A stretch of 64,000 bases of DNA from Shouchella tritolerans. GTDB taxonomy: Bacteria > Bacillota > Bacilli > Bacillales > Bacillaceae_D. Location of the stretch: contig NZ_JAODPB010000002.1 in the NCBI RefSeq assembly GCF_025770735.1, positions 620,001 to 684,000 of the forward strand, given 5' to 3'. The translations under genes were made by a program, and so were the position numbers. Shown piece by piece: positions 1 to 8,319 of this stretch. Numbering within the stretch: position 1 is the stretch's first letter; the number at the start of each line of letters is the position of its first letter. The notes beneath the pieces are model-generated. The model did not search any database. It was not told the DNA's origin and saw nothing but the letters and a program-made list of their open reading frames with translations.

Positions 1-1
1 A

Positions 2-763
2 TGGGATAAAAAAAGTATAAAGGAAGCTTTTAGGCAGACGTGCGCTTTGGCGGCAACGGTGCATACAGACATTGACCCGGACGCGCTAGAAGAAGCGGTG
101 CGCACTCATGCCACGCAGCTATATCAATCATATGAAACGTACGAGTTTACAAAAATGATCGGCATTAATCCATTTGAAGGATTGTGGGGGGCTTTCCGTG
201 ATGACACAGAAGACTTTAACCGCCTACGAGAAATCGCTCCTGTTTACCAACAAGCCGCATGGGCAAAAGGGTTAGCAGAAATGGGCATAGAAGATGGGGA
301 ATTGGCCAGTCAATTGGCGATTCATTTTCCATCAGAACGGCGAAAAAACCCCTATGTGTTTGACGATACGTTTGCAGTGCTTGATGAGCTGCAACAATCT
401 TACAGGCTTTTGCTTTTAACGAATGGCTCTCCTGATTTGCAAAATACGAAATTGGAGATTACTCCTCAACTTGTCCCTTATTTTGACCATATTTTGATTT
501 CTGGCGCTTACGGGAAAGGCAAACCGGATGTAGCGATGTTTGAACATGCGCTCGAATTATCAAGGGTAGCGAAAGATGAAGTGCTCATGGTTGGCGATAA
601 CTTGCATACAGATATTCTTGGCGGAAACCAAGCTGGCATTAAAACGATTTGGCTAAATCGTGATGGGGTGGAAAACACAACCGACATTCGCCCAACCTAT
701 GAAATTCGTAGCTTGATCGAAATTAAAAACGTGATTGCCGAAAAAAAAGATTGCAGCTTGTAA
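2..763 (+). CDS. HAD-superfamily hydrolase, 5' end outside window
   Basis: The reading frame is open from base 2 (W-D-K-K-S-I...), so the gene starts before the window. The TTG at 47 is only an internal possible start. Visible HAD motifs are motif II (LLLLTNGSP), motif III lysine (GKGKPDVAMF) and motif IV (MVGDNLHTDI). Motif I (DxDxT) would lie just upstream: WDKKSI is the usual continuation of a DLDDTLL sequence. The family comprises cytosolic phosphatases or dehalogenase-like enzymes with an alpha-helical cap, here roughly residues 20-110 of the visible part. The substrate cannot be read from the sequence. It ends about 35 bp before the TPP riboswitch and is probably a separate transcript. 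Confidence 0.85.
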   Translation, partial: WDKKSIKEAFRQTCALAATVHTDIDPDALEEAVRTHATQLYQSYETYEFTKMIGINPFEGLWGAFRDDTEDFNRLREIAPVYQQAAWAKGLAEMGIEDGELASQLAIHFPSERRKNPYVFDDTFAVLDELQQSYRLLLLTNGSPDLQNTKLEITPQLVPYFDHILISGAYGKGKPDVAMFEHALELSRVAKDEVLMVGDNLHTDILGGNQAGIKTIWLNRDGVENTTDIRPTYEIRSLIEIKNVIAEKKDCSL

Positions 764-798
764 AAACATATGGTTAACTTTAAATAACATCATAAATT

Positions 799-889
799 AC
801 AACCACTAGGGGTGCGTTTTGCTGAGAAAGGCGTTTAGCCTTAACCCTTTACCTGATCTAGGTAATGCTAGCGAAGGGAAGTGCGGTGT
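799..889 (+). promoter_or_regulatory. TPP (THI-box) riboswitch
   Basis: The conserved THI elements are all present in order: ACTAGGGGTGC, GCTGAGA, ACCCTTTACCTGATCTAGG and TAATGCTAGCGAAGGGAAG. The outer P1 stem pairs the ACAACCACT side with AGTGCGGTGT. It binds thiamine pyrophosphate and here precedes a terminator hairpin and ykoEDC, so the expected action is transcription termination when TPP is abundant. A possible promoter lies at 758-786 (TTGTAA, 17-bp spacer, TAAATA). Recognition of the riboswitch is very secure; the promoter is weak evidence. Confidence 0.97.
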
Positions 890-934
890 ACAATAGGTGC
901 TGCTTTGGTTTGCCCATTGCAGGGTCGTGTGCGT

Positions 935-965
935 CGCTCCATCCGTTTCGGGGGAGCGTTTTTTT
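935..965 (+). terminator. Intrinsic terminator of the TPP riboswitch
   Basis: Inverted repeat CGCTCC / GGAGCG followed by seven T residues, 45 bp after the riboswitch and 33 bp before ykoE. This placement is the standard expression platform. Confidence 0.85.
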
Positions 966-997
966 GTGCCCTTTCCAGTGGAAAAAGGAGACAGAAA

Positions 998-1603
998 ATG
1001 AACAAAAATCGCTTACGTTTGACAGACATGATTGTGACGATTTTGATTTCGGTTGTGTTTGCGGTCGTATACCGCTTGTGGACGCCAATAACGGACTTAG
1101 TCAGCCTCCCAGGATTGCAAGCAGACCAGCTGCTGTATGGTATGTGGTTTATTGCCGGAACGATTGCAGCGTTGCTGATCAAAAAGCCAGGGGTCGCGTT
1201 ACTTGCTGAAACGGCGGCTGCTTCAGGGGAATTTTTCGCCGGTTCCCCTTACGGACCATTGTTGCTGTTGTACGGCGTCTTGCAAGGGCTTGGAATCGAG
1301 CTTGCCTTTGCCTTATTTAAATACCGGGTATACACGGTTTGGACAGCTAGCCTTGGCGCTGCTTTCGCTTCGTTCGCCTCACTTGGGTTCGATTATTTTA
1401 ATGCTTATTTAAGCGACTTAACGACTTGGAATATTACATTGCGCATTGTTTTTCGTACCCTCGGCTCGATTGTCATTGCTGGCTTTTTAGCGTCTGTCCT
1501 TGTACGCGCACTAGAAAAGACAGGCGTCAGCACGCTTTTGCGTCCCGTTTCCCAAGCCGATTACGACTTGTTTGCCTCGAAAAGGAGAAAAAAGGATGAG
1601 TAG
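998..1603 (+). CDS. ykoE: ECF transporter S component YkoE (thiamine precursor)
   Basis: Substrate-binding membrane (S) component of an energy-coupling-factor transporter, about 201 residues with five or six hydrophobic helices. YkoE proteins take up thiamine or its hydroxymethylpyrimidine moiety. The ATG at 998 follows AAAAGGAGACAG and gives the family's usual length; an upstream in-frame ATG at 881 would run through the riboswitch terminator and is rejected. The stop overlaps the ykoD start by 8 bp, so the genes are translationally coupled. The TPP riboswitch upstream supports the thiamine role. B. subtilis has ykoFEDC; no ykoF (soluble thiamine-binding protein) is present here. Confidence 0.92.
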   Translation: MNKNRLRLTDMIVTILISVVFAVVYRLWTPITDLVSLPGLQADQLLYGMWFIAGTIAALLIKKPGVALLAETAAASGEFFAGSPYGPLLLLYGVLQGLGIELAFALFKYRVYTVWTASLGAAFASFASLGFDYFNAYLSDLTTWNITLRIVFRTLGSIVIAGFLASVLVRALEKTGVSTLLRPVSQADYDLFASKRRKKDE

Positions 1604-3065
1604 AGAACAGGCTGTTTCCATTAAGCAGTTGTCGCTTTCTTATCCGAATAGTGGCACGTTGTTATTTGAAGACGTGTCCATTGATATTTACTCAGGTGAG
1701 AAAGTGCTTTTGCTTGGCCCGAGTGGCTCGGGAAAATCAACGCTAGTGCATATGATGGCGGGCCTCATACCAGGCGCAATAGAGTTGCCTTATCATGCTG
1801 AAGAGCTTGTTCTCGCCAAGCAACCTGCTATTGTATTCCAAGATCCAGATACGCAATTTTGTATGCCTTATGTCGATGAAGAAATAGCGTTTGTCTTAGA
1901 AAACCGCCGCATGCCCCGTGAACAAATGGACGTGATGATAGAGCGTCTTTTAGCGCAGGTAGGCCTTGATTTGCCTGATCGCCATTGGCCGATTGCTGCA
2001 ATGTCACAAGGGATGAAACAGCGCCTAGCTATTGCTTGTGCACTAGCGGCAGAAAGCGATGTCCTTTTTCTTGACGAACCAACAGCGTTGCTTGATCCTG
2101 ACGGGACAGCGCAAATATGGCAGACTGTCCGCCAAGCGTGTAGCGGCAAAACAATCATCATCATCGAACATAAAATTTCTGAAATCATTGATTTTGTTGA
2201 TCGGATTGTGTTGTTTAATGAAGAGGGCCAATTGCTTGACGATGGCCCTCCACAGGAATTGTTTCAGCGCTATCGCCGCCAACTTGACGAGTATGGAATC
2301 TGGCACCCATATTCGTGGAAAAACTACTTGTCCCAAAACGCCATTGACAAAATAAAGGGGAAGACGCACAAGCCGCTTCTGTTGCTTAACAATTGGGCTG
2401 CTTATCGTGGTAAGCAACGAGTGGGAAAAGTAGACGAAGCGGTTGTCCATGCTGGCGACTGGATTTGCATAACGGGCAAAAACGGTGCTGGAAAAACGAC
2501 CTTTCTGTACGCTTTGATGAATTTGCTAAAATGGAAAGGAGTGTATCAGCTAAATGGGGAGGCCGTTAAACAAAAGCAGCCGCTTTCTGAGCAAATTGGC
2601 TTTGTTTTTCAAAACCCTGAATTTCAGTTTGTCGCTGATACGGTTTGGCAAGAGCTATTAGCCGGCTGCCCCATGGAGTCAGCCAACGCCCAGGCCCAAT
2701 CGTTGCTTGAGACGTTCCAATTAGCAGACAAAAAAGACAACCACCCATATATGCTTTCCATCGGCCAAAAGCGCCGGCTAAGTGTAGCAACAGCCTTTAT
2801 GGAGCCGCGGCCGCTTTTGCTGTTCGATGAACCGACATTTGGCCAAGATGCAAAAAATACATTCTTGTTGCTTGAAGCGCTAGAAGAGCGCCGCAGGCAA
2901 GGGGCAGCGATATTGATGGTGACACATGATGAAACGATTGTTGACTATTTTGCCACGCATGAATGGATCATCAAAAGCGGAACCCTTGACACAGTAGTCG
3001 CGCGGCCGCGCAGTGGAACAGGGGGTGACGTAGGTGGAATACAAATGGAGAGAGACATGGCTTAG
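1596..3065 (+). CDS. ykoD: ECF transporter duplicated ATPase YkoD
   Basis: A fusion of two ABC ATPase domains (A and A' components) in one chain of about 489 residues, energising the YkoEDC thiamine-precursor transporter at the inner face of the membrane. The first half has Walker A GPSGSGKST and Walker B LFLDEPTALLDP; the second half has Walker A GKNGAGKTT and Walker B LLFDEPTFGQDA. ABC signatures are MSQGMKQRL and LSIGQKRRL, the latter slightly divergent. The ATG at 1596 follows AAAGGAGAAAAAAGG. It overlaps ykoE by 8 bp and ykoC by 32 bp, giving a tight operon. Confidence 0.93.
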   Translation: MSREQAVSIKQLSLSYPNSGTLLFEDVSIDIYSGEKVLLLGPSGSGKSTLVHMMAGLIPGAIELPYHAEELVLAKQPAIVFQDPDTQFCMPYVDEEIAFVLENRRMPREQMDVMIERLLAQVGLDLPDRHWPIAAMSQGMKQRLAIACALAAESDVLFLDEPTALLDPDGTAQIWQTVRQACSGKTIIIIEHKISEIIDFVDRIVLFNEEGQLLDDGPPQELFQRYRRQLDEYGIWHPYSWKNYLSQNAIDKIKGKTHKPLLLLNNWAAYRGKQRVGKVDEAVVHAGDWICITGKNGAGKTTFLYALMNLLKWKGVYQLNGEAVKQKQPLSEQIGFVFQNPEFQFVADTVWQELLAGCPMESANAQAQSLLETFQLADKKDNHPYMLSIGQKRRLSVATAFMEPRPLLLFDEPTFGQDAKNTFLLLEALEERRRQGAAILMVTHDETIVDYFATHEWIIKSGTLDTVVARPRSGTGGDVGGIQMERDMA

Positions 3066-3831
3066 CCGAGTGAATCCGAGTTTAAAATTAGTGATAACGA
3101 TTATCGGTTTTATTGGGATTATATTCGTGCATAATCCTAACGCGTTGCTTATCTTGTTTCTCGCTTCCCTGTTATTACTTTTCTGCTTTTCTGGCCATCC
3201 TCGCAAGTTTGTGTTGTTATACTGTCTGCCATTTTTGCTATTGTTCATTTCCTCTTCCAGCGCGATGGTTTTATTCGGGAAAGGGGAGACGACGTGGTTT
3301 CAGTATGGGCTTATCCATATAACGGAGGAAAGCTTTTACCGGGGCATCCACTTAGGTTTACGCGCGTCCACATTCGCCGTACTTGGTTTGTTGTTTGCTT
3401 TAACAACGAAACCTGTGCTGTTATTTTATTCGCTCATGCAGCAACTGAAACTACCTGCAAACATTGCCTATTCTTTTATGGCTTCGATCCGGATGCTGCC
3501 CATTATGGTAAGCGAATTTCAAACGCTTCACTATGCATACCGGATTAGGGGCCTTGATCTTGGGAAAGGCGCAACAGGCTTTTTAAAGAAAATGCGTTTT
3601 TATAGCGTCCCATTATTGGCGCAGGCGATACGGCGCGCTCAGCGTATTGCGATCGCTATGGAGGCTAAACAGTTTAAAGGGGCAGCGAAGCGAACGTACT
3701 TTTATGAAATCGGCTATTCAAAATGGGATGCGGTTTTCCTTACCACATGCCTTACGTTAGTAAGTGCAAGTGCCTTGCTTGGCGGGCTAGAATGGTTTTT
3801 GCCTGTAGGAGATGTGCGTCACTATGAATAA
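3034..3831 (+). CDS. ykoC: ECF transporter T component YkoC
   Basis: Transmembrane coupling (T, EcfT/CbiQ family) subunit of 265 residues, with N-terminal hydrophobic helices and a cytosolic coupling region near residues 150-215 (A-x-R motifs, as in MASIRMLP and AQAIRRAQR) that contacts the ATPase. It begins with GTG at 3034 after AGGGGGTGA and overlaps ykoD by 32 bp. It is the last gene of the riboswitch operon; mpg begins 52 bp later with no terminator seen, so read-through is possible. Confidence 0.9.
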   Translation: MEYKWRETWLSRVNPSLKLVITIIGFIGIIFVHNPNALLILFLASLLLLFCFSGHPRKFVLLYCLPFLLLFISSSSAMVLFGKGETTWFQYGLIHITEESFYRGIHLGLRASTFAVLGLLFALTTKPVLLFYSLMQQLKLPANIAYSFMASIRMLPIMVSEFQTLHYAYRIRGLDLGKGATGFLKKMRFYSVPLLAQAIRRAQRIAIAMEAKQFKGAAKRTYFYEIGYSKWDAVFLTTCLTLVSASALLGGLEWFLPVGDVRHYE

Positions 3832-3883
3832 TGGCCAATTTGTGCTTAAATAAAGGAGGATGATCGGAGAAAGGACTGTCATA

Positions 3884-4486
3884 ATGAAACAACAAAAAGC
3901 GCTCGATCTGTCTTTTTTTGAGCAATCAACAATCGAAGTGGCAAAAGGGCTCATTGGCATGCATTTGGTGCATGAATTAGACGGCGTAACGTTGGTTGGC
4001 CGAATAACAGAAACCGAAGCATACTTAGGGGTGCTTGACCGAGCGTGCCACAGCTATGGCAGACGGCGGACAAAACGGACAGCTATTTTGTACGAAGAAG
4101 CTGGAAGATGTTACACGTATACGATGCACACCCATTGTTTGCTAAACGTTGTATGTGAACAAAAAGGACAGCCTGAGGCTGTGCTCATTCGTGCAATTGA
4201 ACCTATCAGTGGAATCAAAGAAATGGAACGACTACGCGGCAAACCACATGCAAGCCGTGAATTTGCAAATGGACCAGGTAAATTAACAAAAGCAATGGGA
4301 ATTACAATGGCAGACTATGGACGGCTTTTAACCGAACCTCCGCTCTATTTTGCAAAAGGGGACAATAGAGACGCAGCGATTGTGGCGACGAAACGTATCG
4401 GCATCAAAGGCGCTGGTCCATGCAGCCACCACCCATGGCGTTTTATTGATGCCAACAGCCGTGCTGTATCGGCTTATCGGCCTTGA
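3884..4486 (+). CDS. mpg: DNA-3-methyladenine glycosylase (AAG/Mpg family)
   Basis: Base-excision-repair glycosylase of about 200 residues that removes alkylated purines such as 3-methyladenine and hypoxanthine, leaving an abasic site. Family features are the catalytic-site motif ITETEAYLG near residue 45 and the long CHSYGRRRTKRT...CYTYTMHTHCLLNVV block that forms the base-recognition pocket. The ATG at 3884 (MKQQKALDLS) follows GAGAAAGGA with good spacing; an upstream ATG at 3860 abuts its GGAGG and is less likely. A GNGT-type Gly-rich turn near the C-terminus (IGIKGAGPCSHHPWRF) is also typical of the family. Confidence 0.93.
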   Translation: MKQQKALDLSFFEQSTIEVAKGLIGMHLVHELDGVTLVGRITETEAYLGVLDRACHSYGRRRTKRTAILYEEAGRCYTYTMHTHCLLNVVCEQKGQPEAVLIRAIEPISGIKEMERLRGKPHASREFANGPGKLTKAMGITMADYGRLLTEPPLYFAKGDNRDAAIVATKRIGIKGAGPCSHHPWRFIDANSRAVSAYRP

Positions 4487-4502
4487 GAAAGGAATGGGAG
4501 AA

Positions 4503-5084
4503 TTGGAGATACAATCTTTAGCAGTGTTTTGTGGATCGAGTGCTGGCAAGGATCCAGTTTATATAGAACAAGCGACAGCCTTTGGCAAACTCCTTGCCGA
4601 AAACGAAATCACCCTTGTTTATGGCGGAGCACAAGTAGGTTGTATGGGTGCCGTGGCCAATGCTTGTTTGCAAGCAGGAGGGCGTGTCATTGGCGTGATT
4701 CCAAAAAAACTGCAAAACGTAGAAATTGCACATGACAAATTGTCTGAGCTTTATGTCGTCGATACGATGCACGAGCGGAAAGCGCTCATGGCTGAGCATG
4801 CCGATGCCTTTGTTGCCTTGCCAGGAGGAGCGGGAACGCTTGAAGAATGGTTTGAAGTGTTTACTTGGATCCAGCTAGATTACCATCAAAAGCCATGCAG
4901 TTTATTAAACGTAGCCGATTTCTTTAATCCGCTTTTGGCCATGCTTGACCATACAATTGAACAAGGCTTTATGTCTGAAGCATACCGAGATTTGTTTATT
5001 GTCGAGAAAGAACCTCAAGCGCTAATGGAGCGTTTACAAGGTTATCGTCATCAGCATGTATCAAAATGGACAAAGAATGGGTGA
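4503..5084 (+). CDS. LOG-family protein (YvdD-like nucleoside 5'-monophosphate phosphoribohydrolase)
   Basis: Rossmann-like LOG (lysine decarboxylase-like) protein of about 193 residues. Family members cleave the ribose-5'-phosphate from purine or cytokinin nucleotides. The diagnostic PGGAGTLEEWFEV motif (PGGxGTxxE) is at about residues 107-119, and YGGAQVGCMG is the phosphate-binding loop. TTG at 4503 (about 9 bp after AAAGGA) best fits B. subtilis YvdD in length; ATG at 4494 is the alternative. It starts just after mpg and is followed by a strong terminator. The true substrate in this organism is unknown. Confidence 0.88.
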   Translation: MEIQSLAVFCGSSAGKDPVYIEQATAFGKLLAENEITLVYGGAQVGCMGAVANACLQAGGRVIGVIPKKLQNVEIAHDKLSELYVVDTMHERKALMAEHADAFVALPGGAGTLEEWFEVFTWIQLDYHQKPCSLLNVADFFNPLLAMLDHTIEQGFMSEAYRDLFIVEKEPQALMERLQGYRHQHVSKWTKNG

Positions 5085-5086
5085 AA

Positions 5087-5111
5087 GAGAGGGGCGATGC
5101 TCCTCTTTTTT
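5087..5111 (+). terminator. Rho-independent terminator after the LOG gene
   Basis: Hairpin AGAGG...CCTCT followed by a run of T, 3 bp after the LOG stop codon. Confidence 0.85.
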
Positions 5112-5131
5112 AGGTGCCATTAAAGAGAAAA

Positions 5132-5162
5132 CAAAAAAGCCCTCATTATGAGGACTTTTTTC
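5132..5162. terminator. Bidirectional terminator between converging genes
   Basis: CCTCA-TTA-TGAGG stem flanked by A-run on one side and T-run on the other, directly before the stop codon of the minus-strand NlpC/P60 gene. It can serve both strands. Confidence 0.85.
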
Positions 5163-5163
5163 A

Positions 5164-6117
5164 TTAACGGAGGCTTCCAGCACCAACGTAGTGGCTGCTC
5201 CAGTAAGAGTTGCTCAAGCTTGCAGTTTGAACACCGCTAGAACCTGCATGAACAAATTGGCCGTTTCCTACATAAATGCCAGCGTGCGTTATGTACGAAC
5301 CAGAATTGTATGTGCCTGTGAAGAAGACAACATCTCCAGGGCTAGGGTTAGACGTTTTAGCTGATGCATCGTAGATTGCTTGTGCAGTTCTTGGAATAGA
5401 AATTCCTTGAGAATTATAGACATAGTTGATGAAACCACTGCAATCAAATCCACTTGGAGTCGTTCCACCCCATACGTAAGGAGCACCAATTTGGCTTTGT
5501 GCAACTCCTACTAAACCACCACTGTTGCTAGGAGCACTTGTAACAGATGTACCAGCAACGGATGTGCTTACTTCTTCGTTTACTTCGTTAGAAGAAGAGT
5601 CAGATTCAGATGTTGAAGCTGTTGACTCGCTTGAAGCTGTTTCATTTGAAGCTGTTTCATTTGAAGTTGTTTCATTTGAAGCCGTTTCATTTGAAGTTGT
5701 GCTTTCTTCAGAAGCAGAGGCAACTTGTCCACCGTTATCAAGAGCTTTTTTTGTGGCCGGTCCTACAATGCCGTCAACGGAAAGACCGTTGTTTGCTTGG
5801 AATTCGCGAACTTCTTTTTCTGTTTGCGGTCCAAAAATGCCGTCAGCAGAGATGCCTAATTTTTCTTGAACTTCACGAACAGTGTCATTACGGTCACCGA
5901 AACGGACAGTGGTAGAAGTTGATTGTTCTTGAGAAACTGTATTTGATTCAGAAGTTGTTTCCGATTGTGCTTGGTTTTGGTTCTTTTCTGCTGCGTTTAC
6001 TTTGTTCATGTCAACGCTAGCGTCTGCAGATTGGCTTGTCGCAACAGAAGCTGTGCCAGCTAGTCCAACTACGACTGAAGTACGTACGATTAATTGTTTC
6101 ATATTTGCCTTAAACAT
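5164..6117 (-). CDS. Secreted NlpC/P60 peptidoglycan endopeptidase with PG-binding domain
   Basis: Exported cell-wall hydrolase of 317 residues, predicted to cut D-gamma-glutamyl bonds in peptide stems. Order: Sec signal peptide (residues 1-33, cleavage after SADA), acidic/Gln-Ser linker, peptidoglycan-binding domain (about residues 70-130, LGISADGIFGPQTEKEVREF), a Ser/Thr/Asn/Glu linker with NET(A/T)S repeats (about 140-195), then NlpC/P60 (about 205-317) with catalytic Cys in FDCSGF and His in HAGIYVG. ATG at 6117 follows GGGGGAATA; the longer frame to 6180 lacks a ribosome binding site and would hide the signal peptide. A perfect WalR box lies 107 bp upstream. The domain layout resembles LytE/CwlS/YocH-type autolysins, but the exact orthologue is unclear. 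Confidence 0.92.
   Translation of the reverse strand: MFKANMKQLIVRTSVVVGLAGTASVATSQSADASVDMNKVNAAEKNQNQAQSETTSESNTVSQEQSTSTTVRFGDRNDTVREVQEKLGISADGIFGPQTEKEVREFQANNGLSVDGIVGPATKKALDNGGQVASASEESTTSNETASNETTSNETASNETASSESTASTSESDSSSNEVNEEVSTSVAGTSVTSAPSNSGGLVGVAQSQIGAPYVWGGTTPSGFDCSGFINYVYNSQGISIPRTAQAIYDASAKTSNPSPGDVVFFTGTYNSGSYITHAGIYVGNGQFVHAGSSGVQTASLSNSYWSSHYVGAGSLR
5641..5700. repeat. Four tandem 15-bp repeats in the hydrolase linker
   Basis: Four exact-length copies of TTCATTTGAAGYYGT starting at 5641, 5656, 5671 and 5686, with a decayed fifth unit before them. On the coding strand they give N-E-T-(A/T)-S repeats in the linker between the binding and catalytic domains. Length variation between strains is likely. 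Confidence 0.9.
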
Positions 6118-6223
6118 ATTATTATTCCCCCATAAGTAAATTAATAAACTTGACTTGATGTCATATAATCTTTTTCCCAAGTCCTAATTTAACGTATGAA
6201 CATCACAGTTTCTTTTAAATAAA

Positions 6224-6240
6224 ATTACAATACGGTTACA
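6224..6240 (-). promoter_or_regulatory. WalR (YycF) binding box
   Basis: On the minus strand TGTAAC-CGTAT-TGTAAT matches the WalR consensus TGTWAH-N5-TGTWAH at every defined position. It lies 107 bp before the start of the NlpC/P60 hydrolase. WalRK is the essential two-component system that controls autolysins in Bacillus, so the context fits. No convincing -10/-35 pair was resolved nearby. Confidence 0.72.
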
Positions 6241-6432
6241 AATGGTTTTCTTTACCTGCAATTCTCGTAATATTCCAGCATGAATAGACACAAACCTTCT
6301 GGAAAAATGTCATTTTAAAAGGAAGATTTCTGTTTTAATATGGTAGAAATGCTCTATATTTGGCGGGGAAATAAGTAGAGGGATGGCTATATCGCCTGCT
6401 GTTCGAATCTACTTTAACATGTTGTTGGCAAG

Positions 6433-6461
6433 AAAAAGGCAACGTGAAATAAAACGCTGCC
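6433..6461 (-). terminator. Terminator after the GNAT/Eis gene
   Basis: Minus-strand GGCAGCGT...ACGTTGCC stem (one G-T pair) followed by TTTTTC, immediately after the stop at 6465. Confidence 0.8.
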
Positions 6462-6464
6462 CTT

Positions 6465-7670
6465 TCAAAAGTAATCTGAAAACCAAGGTTTGTTGTCAGG
6501 AACGATCGCTTCTAAATAGGCGATCGTTTCTTCGCTCGCTTCGAGCCGGCCCATTTCTTTTAAAGTGGATGCCCTTTTATAGTTTAACAGAAGCGTAACG
6601 AGTGTTTGGATGTCGGTTTTAACGTCTGCTTTTACACCGTTTTCGATCGTTACTCTCTTTTGGTTGGCAAATGATAAAACGAACGTTCCGTTGTTCCACT
6701 CTAGCAGAGGATCAGAAATGGCAAAAGTGAGTGTGCCGTTCGCTTGTGAAGTAAAGGGAAACGAGGCAAGGAATCGTTCTACGTCAACTATACGCGCCAT
6801 GTAATAAGGAGAAATTTTTTCTTCAATTTCACTGTCTTCCAAAAAGAAGGATAACGGCTCGTTTGCAAAGATCTTTCCTTTTACGTAATAGACCATGGAG
6901 AAATGGGCGCCGATGAAATTCCAAATCCCGCGACGTGCTTCTTCGTTGTTATAAATCATTTCTTTGACATAAAACGTTTCATTTTCAACTTTGTAATACA
7001 TATAGCCTGTCGGTTTGTCATGTTCATCATAGTAGACACAACCTGTCAGTTCGTCACGTTCCCATTTAAAATGCTCCTCCCAAGCAAGGCGATTGCGAAT
7101 CATCGCGCCGTTTGCCTTTTGCGAGAATTGGGCATACACCGTACGGATGTCTTTGTCTGCAAATTCGACCCGTTCGATTCGGCCTGGAACATCATAAGGT
7201 TTAGGAATTTGCGTGTCTCTAACAGTGTAAGTAATGACGTCAGAAATGATCTCCCAGCCTTTTTTGCGGTAATAAGGAATCGAGTAAGGGAAAAGGTAAG
7301 AAATCGTTTGGCCACGGTTTTTCATGTTTGTTAAGCTTCTCTTCATTAAGTCATTCATCAAACCAAGGCCTGCATATTCAGGGTAAGTGCCCACACCTGT
7401 AACACCGCCCATTTGAAAAGGTTGTCCATGGATGTTAACCGAAAATGGGTAGACGACCATTTGCGAAACGAGTTGATCGCCTGAGAACCAGCCTATCACA
7501 TCACAGTGGTCAATAATGGGCTTTTTCCATGCTTGCATTTGTTGTTCGCCTATTTCAGAAACATCTTGGTTCGTCACTTGGAAGACATAGTTTAACAGAT
7601 CAATGGATTGCTGCATATCCGAATCCCTAACAGGGCGGATTTCCAGTGAATCTCTGCGGTTACTTGCCAT
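6465..7670 (-). CDS. Eis-like GNAT N-acetyltransferase
   Basis: Soluble acetyl-CoA-dependent acetyltransferase of about 401 residues with the three-part Eis layout: GNAT domain (residues 10-150, with the acetyl-CoA loop around VGTYPEYAGLGLMNDLM), a second GNAT-like fold, and a C-terminal SCP2-like domain (about 295-401). Eis-type enzymes acetylate amines, including aminoglycosides in some species; the substrate here is unknown. ATG at 7670 lies about 10 bp after AAAGGA. It follows the TetR gene by 32 bp in the same direction and is probably controlled by it, which would fit a detoxification role. Confidence 0.85.
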   Translation of the reverse strand: MASNRRDSLEIRPVRDSDMQQSIDLLNYVFQVTNQDVSEIGEQQMQAWKKPIIDHCDVIGWFSGDQLVSQMVVYPFSVNIHGQPFQMGGVTGVGTYPEYAGLGLMNDLMKRSLTNMKNRGQTISYLFPYSIPYYRKKGWEIISDVITYTVRDTQIPKPYDVPGRIERVEFADKDIRTVYAQFSQKANGAMIRNRLAWEEHFKWERDELTGCVYYDEHDKPTGYMYYKVENETFYVKEMIYNNEEARRGIWNFIGAHFSMVYYVKGKIFANEPLSFFLEDSEIEEKISPYYMARIVDVERFLASFPFTSQANGTLTFAISDPLLEWNNGTFVLSFANQKRVTIENGVKADVKTDIQTLVTLLLNYKRASTLKEMGRLEASEETIAYLEAIVPDNKPWFSDYF

Positions 7671-7702
7671 GATTGTCAAATCCTTTTCTACATGTAATTT
7701 TT

Positions 7703-8290
7703 CTAAAAAGATGCCGGTTTATCGGCGCAGAGGGTGCGCGTTAAAAAAGCATACGTATCAGCGATTGTTTTGCATGCTTCTTGTTGACTACCGCTGTCGT
7801 ACAAATACGTTTGTTCAGCAGCCGATTCGATTAAGCCAATAGCCAATTTAGCAAAACGGGTGGCAGGAAGGGGGAGGTGGATCGTCGCTTGTTTGTCGGC
7901 TTGCTCAAAAAAAGCGGTCATCCATTCGTAATAAGGTTCATAAATCAGCTCCCATTGCTGCAAATAATCGCTTGCAGCTAGGCCTGTGTAAATGATCGCA
8001 AAAATACCACGGTATTCCTTTGTCAACGAAAACGTGCTTTCGATTAACTGATGCAGCTTGCTATGGAAATCTTCTTTCTTGGTGACATCTTGTTCAATTC
8101 GTTCCAATGTCTTGCCAACCATTATGCGGGCAAGTTCCGGCATGAGCGCAAGTTTGGACGGAAAGTAGAGGTAAAACGTTCCTTGGGCAACGCCTGCCCG
8201 TTTCACAATGTCGGATACTTTCGTTTTTTCCACGCCATTTGCTTGAAATTCTACGAGTGCGGCAGCAATGATTTTTTGTTTTTTATCCAT
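7703..8290 (-). CDS. TetR/AcrR-family transcriptional regulator
   Basis: Repressor of 195 residues with an N-terminal HTH (residues 5-50, VSDIVKRAGVAQGTFYLYFPSK) and a ligand-binding helical C-terminal domain. ATG at 8290 (MDKKQK) follows GAGGAG by 6 bp. A longer frame to 8320 would encode the operator palindrome and is rejected. It heads an operon with the Eis-like acetyltransferase and is divergent from the luciferase-like gene at 8424. The operator sits directly downstream of its own -10, so autorepression is expected. Confidence 0.9.
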   Translation of the reverse strand: MDKKQKIIAAALVEFQANGVEKTKVSDIVKRAGVAQGTFYLYFPSKLALMPELARIMVGKTLERIEQDVTKKEDFHSKLHQLIESTFSLTKEYRGIFAIIYTGLAASDYLQQWELIYEPYYEWMTAFFEQADKQATIHLPLPATRFAKLAIGLIESAAEQTYLYDSGSQQEACKTIADTYAFLTRTLCADKPASF

Positions 8291-8302
8291 ATCCAACTCC
8301 TC

Positions 8303-8319
8303 TGACTGATTATCAGTCA
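8303..8319. promoter_or_regulatory. TetR operator palindrome
   Basis: TGACTGAT-T-ATCAGTCA, a perfect palindrome with 8-bp arms around one base, located between the -10 element and the ribosome binding site of the TetR gene. Confidence 0.8.

Noticed and set aside
865-1209. Overlapping frames on both strands at the TPP riboswitch
   Set aside because: They run through the riboswitch and terminator and compete with ykoE; no start signals.
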